A DNA stretch of 11,878 nucleotides from Deinococcus sp. (GCA_018260375.1 JAGLBF010000023.1:11727-23604); one strand, 5' to 3'; counted from the first letter of the stretch, positions 1 through 6,022 are shown. Program-made: numbers and translations. The notes: a model not told the origin generated them from the sequence alone.

Positions 1-10
1 CGTCACTCTC

Positions 11-28
11 GCTGCTCGGCGCAGCAGC
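11..28 (-). other. Hairpin just after adk
   Basis: A perfect 6-base stem, GCTGCT paired with AGCAGC, closes a 6-base loop 7 bases beyond the adk stop codon. On the minus strand it is followed by GAGAGTGACG, so there is no T-run and it is not a convincing intrinsic terminator. It may be a processing or mRNA-stability hairpin in the spacer before the next gene. In many bacteria that gene is infA or map, but it lies outside the window. Confidence 0.4.
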
Positions 29-34
29 CTTACA

Positions 35-646
35 TTACCCCAGCGTCTGGCGAATGCGCCCGTATACGTCATCCATGCTGCCTTCGCCGTCTACTGGCTT
101 AAGGTGGCCCCTGGCTGCGTAGTAATCAATGAGAGGCTGGGTTTCACGGTGGTAGACAATCTGGCGTTCACGGGCAGTTTCTTCGTTGTCATCAGGACGG
201 GGCGTTTCACCGCGCTGTACCGCCTGACGGCCCCGCTCCACAATGCGGTCAATCAGCAGTTGGTCGGGCACTTCCAGCAGCGGCACAGCCACAATCGGCG
301 CACCCAGTTCTTCAAGCAGCAAGTCCAGGGCCCCAGCCTGCGCCAGCGTACGCGGAAAGCCGTCAAAGATAACGCGGATGTTGTCCATATTGGCCAGGCG
401 GTCACGAATCAGGGCAATCAGTATGTCGTCGGGCACCAGTTGGCCTGATTTGAGGATAGGTGCAATCTGCTGACCCAGCGGGGACTGACGCGCCACATGG
501 TCGCGCAGAATGTCACCGGTACTGATTTTGGTCAGCTGAAATTCGCTAGCTAAACGCTCGGCTTGGGTACCTTTTCCCGCTCCAGGCGGCCCCAGAAAAA
601 TAATCACCTGGTTGCGGCCTTGTACGGGCATATTCTTATTGGTCAT
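35..646 (-). CDS. adk: Adenylate kinase
   Basis: Cytosolic enzyme that interconverts ATP + AMP and 2 ADP and so sets the adenylate energy charge. The product has 203 residues. The P-loop GPPGAGKGT is at residues 19-27, the AMP-binding STGD at 42-45 and FDGFPRT at 94-100. An Arg-rich VERGR stretch (136-140) and RPDDN (150-154) mark the lid region. The lid is the short form without the four zinc-binding cysteines seen in some Gram-positive enzymes. The ATG at 646 has AGGA six bases upstream. An ATG at 651 in another frame meets a stop at once, and Met6 is a possible alternative start. The gene follows secY, as in many bacteria, but a terminator and a promoter lie between them, so it probably heads its own transcript. 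A plus-strand reading frame over the same bases is a shadow. Confidence 0.96.
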   Translation of the reverse strand: MTNKNMPVQGRNQVIIFLGPPGAGKGTQAERLASEFQLTKISTGDILRDHVARQSPLGQQIAPILKSGQLVPDDILIALIRDRLANMDNIRVIFDGFPRTLAQAGALDLLLEELGAPIVAVPLLEVPDQLLIDRIVERGRQAVQRGETPRPDDNEETARERQIVYHRETQPLIDYYAARGHLKPVDGEGSMDDVYGRIRQTLG

Positions 647-691
647 GTCATGTCCTTTCTGGGGGCTGGTGACCGCCCAGTGATACCGCTC

Positions 692-719
692 AGACTAGCG
701 CATTTAGGCTCTGAATCAA
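692..719 (-). promoter_or_regulatory. Probable promoter of adk
   Basis: On the minus strand a -35-like TTGATT (714-719) is followed after 16 bases by a weak -10-like TAGTCT (692-697). This would put the transcript start near 685, about 40 bases before the adk ATG. It lies directly after the secY terminator, which makes a promoter here plausible. The -10 box matches the TATAAT consensus at only three positions. Confidence 0.45.
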
Positions 720-720
720 T

Positions 721-759
721 AACAAAAAGCGGGGCCTACCCGAAGGCAAACCCCACTTT
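721..759 (-). terminator. Rho-independent terminator after secY
   Basis: Read on the minus strand, bases 759-745 pair with 740-726 across a TTCG tetraloop (744-741), with G-U pairs in the upper stem. A T-rich tail, TTTTTGTTATT, follows at 728-718. The stem is about 15 pairs long. The hairpin begins 18 bases after the secY stop codon. It should end or weaken transcription of the spc block before adk. Confidence 0.88.
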
Positions 760-777
760 GGGCCGTACATCTTAGCC

Positions 778-2094
778 TTACTGCACGCGCTCGCGGATAC
801 GGCCTTTGGTGATAAAGCCGTCGTAGCGGCGCACCGTCAGCTGGGCTTCGAGCTGTTTGAGGGTCTCTAGTGCCACGCCCACAATGATAAGCAGGCCTGT
901 ACCCGAAAACTGGAAGGTGGTGATGCCTGTCCACTTTTGCACCAACTGCGGAATAACCACCAAAAGTGCCAGGAACACCGCGCCCCACAGAGAAATGCGG
1001 GTGCTGATATTACCCAGATACTCGGCCGTAGGCGTACCAGGACGTACCCCGGGAATAAACCCGCCCGATTCGCGCAGTTGCTCGGCGATGCGTTTAGGGT
1101 CAAACTGTACGCTGTTGTACAGGTAGGTAAAGGCGATAATCAGCAGCACTTCAACGCCCACATACCAGGGGCTGCCCGCTTGCAGGTACTGCTGAATAAA
1201 GGTAGTCACTTCAGGCGCACGGGTTTTGGCGGCATTTTCAATCAGAGAGGGCAAAATCAGCATAGCTGAAGCAAAGATAACGGGAATCACGCCCGCCTGA
1301 TTGACCTTGATAGGCAAATAGGTCGCCTGAGTGCCGTAATTGCGGGCCGTAGCGCCGCCGCCCCTAGCACGGGCATATTGTACAGGTACACGGCGCTCGG
1401 CCTGATACACATACACGATGCCCGCAATAACCACCAAAGTAATCAGGATAAAGGCCAGCAAGTTGAGAATCCCCACCTGCCCCTGCTTAAAAAGCTGCGA
1501 AGTAGCGGCAATTTCAGCTGGATACCGGGCAATAATGCCCGCAGTGATAATCAAAGAAATACCATTGCCTATGCCCACTTCAGTCATGCGCTCGCCCAAC
1601 CACATGGTAAAAGCGATACCCGCTACCTGGGTTAGGATCATGACCAGAAGCGTAAAAATGCCTGGTGTCCAGCCCACCGCAATATTGTGAAGGTCGCTTG
1701 AAACAAATATAGAAAAGACGGTCGCCTGAATGGTACCCAGCACAATCGCCGCAGTGCGGGTGTACTGGTTAATTTTCTTGCGCCCTTCTTCGCCTTCCTT
1801 GGACAGTTTTTCAAGGGCAGGAACTGTCGTGGTCAGCAGCTGAATAACAATGCTCGCCGTAATGTAGGGCAATACGCCCAGCGCGAAGATCGAGAACTGC
1901 GATAAGTTGCCGCCCGAAATCATACTGATCAGACCAAACAGGCCACTGCTGGTGGCCTGTTCGAGCGCGGCAGAGTTCACGCCGGGCGTAGGTATGGTAT
2001 TGCCCAGGCGATACACCGCCAGCAACAGCAGGGTAAACACGATCTTCCGCTGCAAATCCGGAATACGGAAAGCCTCGCGGAAGGCGCGTAACAT
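778..2094 (-). CDS. secY: Protein translocase subunit SecY
   Basis: Pore subunit of the SecYEG channel that moves unfolded proteins across, or inserts them into, the cytoplasmic membrane with SecA or the ribosome. The product has 438 residues, typical of the family, and alternates between hydrophobic helices and charged loops consistent with ten membrane segments. Family landmarks are TPGVN (36-40) ahead of the plug region, GIGNGISLII (174-183), the cytosolic loop QAERRVPVQYARA (231-243) that contacts SecA or the ribosome, KVNQAGVIPVIFA (263-275) and RESGGFIPGVRPGT (341-354). The ATG follows the rplO stop with no gap (TAAATG), with AAGGA upstream inside rplO, so translation is probably coupled. 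It is the last gene before a strong terminator. Confidence 0.97.
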   Translation of the reverse strand: MLRAFREAFRIPDLQRKIVFTLLLLAVYRLGNTIPTPGVNSAALEQATSSGLFGLISMISGGNLSQFSIFALGVLPYITASIVIQLLTTTVPALEKLSKEGEEGRKKINQYTRTAAIVLGTIQATVFSIFVSSDLHNIAVGWTPGIFTLLVMILTQVAGIAFTMWLGERMTEVGIGNGISLIITAGIIARYPAEIAATSQLFKQGQVGILNLLAFILITLVVIAGIVYVYQAERRVPVQYARARGGGATARNYGTQATYLPIKVNQAGVIPVIFASAMLILPSLIENAAKTRAPEVTTFIQQYLQAGSPWYVGVEVLLIIAFTYLYNSVQFDPKRIAEQLRESGGFIPGVRPGTPTAEYLGNISTRISLWGAVFLALLVVIPQLVQKWTGITTFQFSGTGLLIIVGVALETLKQLEAQLTVRRYDGFITKGRIRERVQ

Positions 2095-2556
2095 TTAGGC
2101 TTCCTTCTGCTCGGATTCGCTAGGGGCAGGAACAACAACTGTACCGCCCGCAGCTTCTACGGCCTTGATGGCGCTTTCACTGGCTGCGTCAACATGCAGG
2201 GTGATGGCGCGGCTGATGCTGCCTTTAGCAAGCAGCTTTACGGGGCTGGTGCGGCGGCGAACGAGGCCCGCAGCTTCCAGAGCGGCACGGTCAAAGGTGG
2301 TGCCTTCGATGCCTTCGAGTTGTGAGAGGTTAATCACTTCGTAGGTGGTACCCACGTTATTAAAACCGCGCTTAGGCAGGCGGCTGATCAGCGTGCTGCG
2401 TCCGCCTTCAAAGAACTGGCCTTTGCCAGCGCCGCTGCGTGACTTCTGACCCTTATGGCCACGTCCAGCGGTTTTGTCGGTGCCACCAGGGCCACGACCA
2501 ACGCGCTTACGGTTCTTGCGTGAGCCCTCAGCGGGCTTCAATTCATGTAACTTCAC
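2095..2556 (-). CDS. rplO: 50S ribosomal protein L15
   Basis: Late-assembly protein of the large subunit. The product has 153 residues. The basic glycine-rich N-terminal tail (GRGPGG at 21-26, then TAGRGHKGQ) threads into 23S rRNA, and FEGGRSTLISRLPKRGF is the family core motif. The start codon is GTG at 2556, overlapping the rpmD stop by 4 bases (GTGA), with a strong GGAGG seven bases before it. The C-terminal tail is acidic (SESEQKEA). It sits between rpmD and secY, the conserved position. Confidence 0.96.
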   Translation of the reverse strand: MKLHELKPAEGSRKNRKRVGRGPGGTDKTAGRGHKGQKSRSGAGKGQFFEGGRSTLISRLPKRGFNNVGTTYEVINLSQLEGIEGTTFDRAALEAAGLVRRRTSPVKLLAKGSISRAITLHVDAASESAIKAVEAAGGTVVVPAPSESEQKEA

Positions 2557-2720
2557 GCTTCAACCTCCAGCAGGTGCAAAACGGTCTTAACCATACCGCG
2601 AACGGCAGGGCTGTCACTCACTTCACGGCTGTCGCCGATTTTCTTCAGACCAAGCGCCTTGACGGTGTCCACCTGATACTGGGGACGGCCAATAACGCTG
2701 CGCTTGAGGGTAATTTTCAT
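2553..2720 (-). CDS. rpmD: 50S ribosomal protein L30
   Basis: Small large-subunit protein of 55 residues, the usual length for bacterial L30. It starts MKITLKRSVIGRP, the family N-terminus, and continues with VKALGLKKI, matching the standard L30 signature. It fills the space between rpsE and rplO exactly: its ATG overlaps the rpsE stop by 4 bases (ATGA) and its TGA overlaps the rplO GTG. AAGGAG lies seven bases before the start. It is short enough to be missed by length-filtered gene calling. Confidence 0.96.
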   Translation of the reverse strand: MKITLKRSVIGRPQYQVDTVKALGLKKIGDSREVSDSPAVRGMVKTVLHLLEVEA

Positions 2721-3250
2721 TGCTCGGCTCCTTCAGCAGGGGCAACCTGCACGGGGGCAATCGGTGCACGGAGGGCCCGTACCTGCTTGACGGTACGCAG
2801 GTTGCGAAACCCGTCAAACACGGCATACGCCACGTTAATCTGGTTACGGCTGCCCAGCTCTTTGCTCAGCAGGTTAGTAATACCCGCCAGTTCTGCGATA
2901 GAGCGCGGCACCGTGCCGGCGATTACACCTGTACCAGGGGTGGCCGGCTTGAGCAGCACGTGGCTGCTAGTGCTTACACCCACAATTTCGTGAGGAATGG
3001 TGCCGTCTACCACAGGAACAGTAATCATGTTCTTGCGGGCTACAGCTTTAGCCTTTTCAATGGCAACAGGCACTTCTTTGGCTTTGCCAATACCCATGCC
3101 TACGCGACCATTGCGGTCACCCAGCACAACCAGGGCCGCAAAACGAAAACGGCGTCCACCCTGATAGGTTTTGGCGGTGCGGTTTACCTGAATCAGCTTT
3201 TCTTCAAATTCGCTGGTTTCGGTGCGGTCATTACGACGATTAAAAGTCAA
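2717..3250 (-). CDS. rpsE: 30S ribosomal protein S5
   Basis: Small-subunit protein at the back of the 30S, where it helps decoding accuracy and mRNA entry. The N-terminal double-stranded-RNA-binding domain is clear (GGRRFRF at 31-37, GDRNGRVGMGIGKAKE at 44-59), followed by the C-terminal domain with GTGVIAG (106-112). I place the start at a TTG at 3250. It gives MTFNRRNDR, the usual Deinococcus N-terminus as I recall it, and GGAGG lies six bases upstream at ideal spacing. With this start the protein has 177 residues. An in-frame ATG at 3271 would add seven residues but lacks a good ribosome-binding site. The gene overlaps the end of rplR by 11 bases. Confidence 0.93.
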   Translation of the reverse strand: MTFNRRNDRTETSEFEEKLIQVNRTAKTYQGGRRFRFAALVVLGDRNGRVGMGIGKAKEVPVAIEKAKAVARKNMITVPVVDGTIPHEIVGVSTSSHVLLKPATPGTGVIAGTVPRSIAELAGITNLLSKELGSRNQINVAYAVFDGFRNLRTVKQVRALRAPIAPVQVAPAEGAEQ

Positions 3251-3584
3251 GGCCACCCTCCCGCGCTGCATCAGCCAGCGCCTTCACGCGTCCGTGGTAG
3301 CGGTAGCCGCCACGGTCAAAGACCACTTGCTTGACGCCTTTTTCAATAGCAGCGGCAGCCAGCGCCTTACCCACAGCAGCAGCGGCTTCGGTCTTGTTGC
3401 CAGTGGCAGCGACCTTACCGTTGACCTGGGCAATGGTGGTGCCAGTGACGTCATCAATCAGTTGTGCGTAGATGTACTTGCTTGAGCGGTAGATGCTCAG
3501 ACGAGGACGCTCGGGGGCAGCAGCGGCGCGCACCTTACGGCGGTTACGCAGCTTGCGGCGCAGTCCAGTTAAATTGCTGCTCAT
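3240..3584 (-). CDS. rplR: 50S ribosomal protein L18
   Basis: Binds 5S rRNA together with L5 and attaches it to the large subunit. The product has 114 residues. The basic N-terminus (RRKLRNRRKVRAAA) contacts rRNA. RPRLSIYRSSKYIYAQLIDD and the C-terminal FDRGGYRYHGRVKALADAAR are the family hallmarks. The ATG at 3584 overlaps the rplF stop by 4 bases (ATGA), with AAAGG upstream. The order rplF-rplR-rpsE is standard. Confidence 0.96.
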   Translation of the reverse strand: MSSNLTGLRRKLRNRRKVRAAAAPERPRLSIYRSSKYIYAQLIDDVTGTTIAQVNGKVAATGNKTEAAAAVGKALAAAAIEKGVKQVVFDRGGYRYHGRVKALADAAREGGLDF

Positions 3585-4138
3585 TTCTTACCTTTCCCGC
3601 CGGTGGCACCAGCCTTACCAGCTTTGAGTGCGATGTGTTGACCCAGGAAGCGCACGCCTTTGCCGTGATAGGCATCGGGCTTACGAACCTTGCGGACATT
3701 AGCCGCGACCTGACCGACGAGCTGCTTATCAATGCCGCTTACGTCAATCTTGGTGGCTTCGGGTACCGCAAAGCTTACGCCTGCAGGGGGCTCAATAATA
3801 ACAGGGTGGCTGTAACCAATGGTCAGCTCCAGCGCCTTACCATTCATCTTGGCACGGTAACCTACACCGCGCAGTTCCAGGTTGATGGTAAAGCCGTCAG
3901 ACACGCCTTTGATGGCGTTGGCGACCAGGGTACGGGTCAGGCCGTGCAGGGCGCGGTGACGCTGCTGTTCACTGGGACGCTCAACAATCACGTTGTCGCC
4001 GTCTTGCTTAATGATCAATTCGTGGTTAAAAGGAACCGCCAGTTCACCCTTAGGGCCTTTTACCTTGAATACGTCGCCCTCTACCGAGGTGGTCACACCT
4101 TTGGGCAGGGCGATAGGTTGTCTACCAATTCGGGACAT
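3581..4138 (-). CDS. rplF: 50S ribosomal protein L6
   Basis: Large-subunit protein near the factor-binding site and sarcin-ricin loop. The product has 185 residues with the two repeated L6 domains. It starts MSRIGRQPIALPKGV. The C-terminal signature RKPDAYHGKG is at 152-161. A basic Gly/Lys tail (GGKGKK) extends the C-terminus. The ATG is 9 bases after the rpsH stop and is preceded by GGAG. Confidence 0.97.
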   Translation of the reverse strand: MSRIGRQPIALPKGVTTSVEGDVFKVKGPKGELAVPFNHELIIKQDGDNVIVERPSEQQRHRALHGLTRTLVANAIKGVSDGFTINLELRGVGYRAKMNGKALELTIGYSHPVIIEPPAGVSFAVPEATKIDVSGIDKQLVGQVAANVRKVRKPDAYHGKGVRFLGQHIALKAGKAGATGGKGKK

Positions 4139-4147
4139 CTAAGCTCC

Positions 4148-4549
4148 TTACCAGAGAACGCAGACGACTTCGCCGCCTACGCCTTCTTTGCGTGCTTCGC
4201 GGTCAGCGAGCAGGCCCTTGCTGGTCGAAACAACGGCAAGGCCTAGGCCGCGCTGAATGCGGGGTAGGTTTTCGTGGCTCACATAAGCGCGGCGGCCTGG
4301 ACGGCTGATGCGCTCAATGTGCTTGATAACTTGTTCGCGCTTTTCACCATAACGCAGGGTCAGGCGCAGAACATCAAATTTAGCTCCCTCGTCACGAACA
4401 CGCTCTGCCGAGGCAATGTATCCTTCTTTGACGAGAAGCTGGGCAAGCTGCTCTTTGAAATTGGAAGCGGGAATATCAACCGTTTCCTTGTAGGTGCGCG
4501 TCGCATTGCGAATGCGCGTGAGCATATCAGCGATTGGATCACTCAGCAT
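4148..4549 (-). CDS. rpsH: 30S ribosomal protein S8
   Basis: Primary binder of the central domain of 16S rRNA and, in E. coli, the repressor of the spc operon. The product has 133 residues. It starts MLSDPIADMLTRIRNA, the family N-terminus, and carries the RNA-binding STSKG motif (108-112) and GGEVVCVLW end. The ATG at 4549 has GGAGG four bases upstream. The reading frame stays open upstream to 4642, but those residues are not part of the family. Unlike its neighbours, the gene is preceded by a 184-base spacer, described separately. Confidence 0.96.
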   Translation of the reverse strand: MLSDPIADMLTRIRNATRTYKETVDIPASNFKEQLAQLLVKEGYIASAERVRDEGAKFDVLRLTLRYGEKREQVIKHIERISRPGRRAYVSHENLPRIQRGLGLAVVSTSKGLLADREARKEGVGGEVVCVLW

Positions 4550-4560
4550 TATTCCTCCGA

Positions 4561-4658
4561 AAACAGCTACTGTTTCCCGGACTTGGGGAAGGGCCGACAA
4601 GCCGCACCTTCCAAAACGTAACCCACTGAGGTTGACCGCCAAAAAAACGGGGGCGGTC
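4561..4658 (-). other. Hairpin-rich rpsN-rpsH spacer
   Basis: The 184 bases between rpsN and rpsH (4550-4733) hold no gene. They contain three stems: AAACAG-CTA-CTGTTT (4561-4575) just upstream of the rpsH ribosome-binding site, GGAAGG/CCTTCC (4587-4612), and GACCGCC/GGCGGTC (4634-4658) with an 11-base loop holding a 7-base T-run on the minus strand. None has a T-run directly after its stem on the minus strand, so I do not call a terminator. I found no convincing promoter here. A leader-like regulatory or processing region is possible, but its role is unknown. Confidence 0.45.
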
Positions 4659-4733
4659 TATTCTCTTCTTGGGAAGCGACCCTTTTACCGGACGATAACC
4701 ACTCAAGCGAGCAGTTCGTATCCGTTAGGGGTG

Positions 4734-5003
4734 TTACCAGCTAGCCTTGCGTACGCCAGGCAGTTCGCCGCGGTGCGCCATTTCGCGCAGCACAATGCGG
4801 CTCACGCCAAAGAAGCGGATGTAGCCACGGGGACGGCCCGTAAACTCGCAGCGGTTATGCAAACGGGTAGGGCTAGCATCGCGGGGCAACTGCGACAGGC
4901 CAATGTAGTCGCCAGCATCCTTCAGCGTTTGACGCTGGGCAGCGTACTTGGCTACCACAGCTTCGCGCTGCTTTTGCTTGGCAATTTTGCTCTTTTTCGC
5001 CAT
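4734..5003 (-). CDS. rpsN: 30S ribosomal protein S14, zinc-free type
   Basis: Binds 16S rRNA in the head of the 30S subunit and is needed for late assembly. The product has 89 residues. The conserved C-terminal half is intact: LPRDASPTRLHNRC (39-52), TGRPRGYIRFFGVSRI (55-70) and the end ELPGVRKASW. The only cysteine is Cys52, so the CXXC pairs of the 61-residue zinc-ribbon form are absent. The N-terminal half has the extended helical region of the zinc-free class, similar to the alternative S14 (rpsN2) of Firmicutes. The ATG has AAGGAG eight bases upstream. Spacers of 467 and 184 bases isolate the gene in an otherwise gapless cluster, and it has its own promoter. It may be a replacement of the original S14; see findings. 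Confidence 0.95.
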   Translation of the reverse strand: MAKKSKIAKQKQREAVVAKYAAQRQTLKDAGDYIGLSQLPRDASPTRLHNRCEFTGRPRGYIRFFGVSRIVLREMAHRGELPGVRKASW

Positions 5004-5080
5004 GCTTATTTCTCCTTACTTCGGGACAAATCGTTGAAGCGACTCGCCCGCACTATTGCCCGCAGCAATCAGCCACGCGC

Positions 5081-5104
5081 AACTTAAAAGTATACACGAA
5101 AGTT
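5081..5104. promoter_or_regulatory. Candidate operator over the rpsN promoter
   Basis: An imperfect 24-base dyad has arms AACTT (5081-5085) and AAGTT (5100-5104) and a central GTATAC (5090-5095), all sharing one centre. It matches at 8 of 12 positions per half and covers the -10 box. Such placement would suit a repressor. It does not match the Zur or Fur consensus sequences that I know, and the AT-rich promoter makes chance symmetry quite possible. Confidence 0.25.
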
Positions 5105-5116
5105 CTCAAAAAGCAA
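5089..5116 (-). promoter_or_regulatory. Promoter of the rpsN-secY transcript
   Basis: On the minus strand TTGCTT (5111-5116) and TATACT (5089-5094) are separated by 16 bases, with TG two bases ahead of the -10 box. The surrounding 40 bases are AT-rich, unlike the rest of the cluster. The expected start near 5082 gives a leader of about 80 bases before the rpsN ATG. Because a terminator follows rplE, this promoter probably supplies rpsN, rpsH, rplF, rplR, rpsE, rpmD, rplO and secY. Confidence 0.7.
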
Positions 5117-5178
5117 ATAGATTGGTTGAGGATTTTCGACTGCTCAGAGCTTCATAGGCCCGCTTGAACAGCCTCTTA

Positions 5179-5311
5179 TACGGCTTCCGCTAAATTCCAC
5201 CACAGTCGGAAAAGCGCCGCCTGCGGCTCCATACCGCGGAATCCGTATGCTGTTCCCACTCGCATCCGCTCGGATTGATTTGGAAGTACGCCAAATCAAT
5301 CGGAATCCGTA
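5179..5311. repeat. Probable dispersed small repeat (MITE- or SRE-like)
   Basis: A 133-base segment is bounded by TACGGCTTCCG (5179-5189) and CGGAATCCGTA (5301-5311), inverted repeats that match at 10 of 11 positions and begin and end at TA. A second exact copy of CGGAATCCGTA lies inside at 5237-5247. The segment also contains GCCGC-CT-GCGGC (5216-5227) and a strong hairpin at 5273-5301. Phrases such as GCATACGGATTCCG on the minus strand resemble the short dispersed repeats common in Deinococcus genomes, from memory. No transposase gene is present. One copy in one window cannot prove that it is a repeat family. Confidence 0.6.
5273..5301. repeat. Perfect 11-base inverted repeat in the element
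   Basis: GATTGATTTGG (5273-5283) and CCAAATCAATC (5291-5301) form a perfect 11-pair stem with a 7-base loop. Two more pairs follow after a single mismatch. No T-run follows on either strand, so it is not a terminator. It abuts the right-hand end of the 133-base element and seems to be part of its fold. Confidence 0.75.
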
Positions 5312-5430
5312 ATTACCTACGCCAATTACCAGCTGGAACTTGAACCGTGCTAAACACGCGGTGAAATCCCAGAGGCGACTGTAAGAGACAGTACGGACTT
5401 CACGGTATACAGAGGCAGTCGGTACAAAAT
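5312..5430. other. Gene-free stretch between rplE terminator and repeat
   Basis: No credible gene is visible. A 100-codon frame on the minus strand (5144-5446) runs through the terminator and the repeat and resembles no protein I know. Small structures are present: the 5-base stem ACTGT/ACAGT (5378-5392), ACCG/CGGT (5344-5347 with 5359-5362), the palindrome GTAATTAC (5309-5316), and the hexamer AGAGGC twice (5371-5376 and 5411-5416). It may be remnant DNA from insertion or rearrangement. I found no trace of an older S14 gene in it. Confidence 0.5.
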
Positions 5431-5455
5431 CAAAAAAGCCCCCCACAGGAGGCTT
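5431..5455 (-). terminator. Rho-independent terminator after rplE
   Basis: Read on the minus strand, AAGCCTCC (5455-5448) pairs with GGGGGCTT (5443-5436) around a 4-base TGTG loop, with one G-U pair. The run TTTTTT (5437-5432), which overlaps the foot of the stem, and then GATTTTG follow. It begins 15 bases after the rplE stop codon. This placement ends the S10-rplE transcript before rpsN, an unusual break inside the spc cluster. Confidence 0.9.
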
Positions 5456-5470
5456 AACACCGCAACAGGC

Positions 5471-6010
5471 TTACTTGCGAAAGGGCAGGCCCATTGCCGC
5501 GAGCAAGGCACGGCCTTCTTCGTCAGTTTTGGCGGTGGTGACAATGGTGATGTCCATACCACGGGTTTTATCAACCATGTCATAGGTGATTTCGGGGAAA
5601 ATAAGCTGCTCTTTGATGCCCAGGTTGTAATTGCCGCGGCCATCAAAGGCGTTGGGGTTTACACCACGGAAATCGCGGATGCGGGGCAGGCCGATGTTGA
5701 TAAGCTTTTCCAAGAACACATACATCCGGTCGCCGCGCAGGGTCACTTTGACACCTACAGGCATACCCTGACGCAGCTTAAAGTTAGAGATGCTCTTTTT
5801 GGCCTTGGTGATCACAGGCTTTTGCAAGGCGATCAGGGAGAGTTCTTTAACGGCCTTGTCAATGGCTTTGCTGTCTTCTTTTGAAGAGCCGAGGCCCTCA
5901 TTAATAACCACTTTTTCGATGCGGGGCGCGGCCATCACCGAAGAATAGCTAAACTGCTTTACCAGTGCGGGACGCACTTCATCGTTGTACTTTTGCTTAA
6001 GCTGTTGCAT
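5471..6010 (-). CDS. rplE: 50S ribosomal protein L5
   Basis: Binds 5S rRNA in the central protuberance and contacts the P-site tRNA. The product has 179 residues. It starts MQQLKQKYNDEVRPAL. The family core is seen in NEGLGSSKEDSKAI, KKSISNFKLRQGMPVG and RDFRGVNPNAFDGRGNYNLG, and it ends MGLPFRK. The ATG at 6010 has AAAGGA six bases upstream. It is separated from rplX by a spacer with two hairpins and followed closely by a strong terminator. Confidence 0.97.
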   Translation of the reverse strand: MQQLKQKYNDEVRPALVKQFSYSSVMAAPRIEKVVINEGLGSSKEDSKAIDKAVKELSLIALQKPVITKAKKSISNFKLRQGMPVGVKVTLRGDRMYVFLEKLINIGLPRIRDFRGVNPNAFDGRGNYNLGIKEQLIFPEITYDMVDKTRGMDITIVTTAKTDEEGRALLAAMGLPFRK

Positions 6011-6022
6011 AGGTCTTCCTTT

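Noticed and set aside
3464..4246. 260-codon plus-strand reading frame
   Set aside because: It is antisense to rplR, rplF and rpsH, which are all intact and conserved. It has no ribosome-binding site or familiar motif.
4634..4658. Possible terminator between rpsN and rpsH
   Set aside because: The T-run lies in the loop and not after the stem on the coding strand, so it does not have terminator geometry for rpsN transcription.
5325..5365. tRNA-like GGTTCAAGTTCC on the minus strand
   Set aside because: No T-arm stem, acceptor stem or anticodon arm can be drawn around it.
5381..5391. Match of TAAGAGACAG to a Tn5-like transposon end
   Set aside because: Only about ten bases agree, the rest of the 19-base end does not, and the bases are part of a small local hairpin. 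No partner end or transposase is present.
5312..5430. Possible decayed zinc-ribbon S14 gene
   Set aside because: I looked for CXXC pairs or the GELPGVKKSSW-type end in the minus-strand translation that I could read and found none.
5144..5446. 100-codon minus-strand frame in the rplE-rpsN gap
   Set aside because: It starts inside the rplE terminator and runs through the inverted-repeat element. It resembles no known protein and shows no ribosome-binding site, so a chance frame is likelier.
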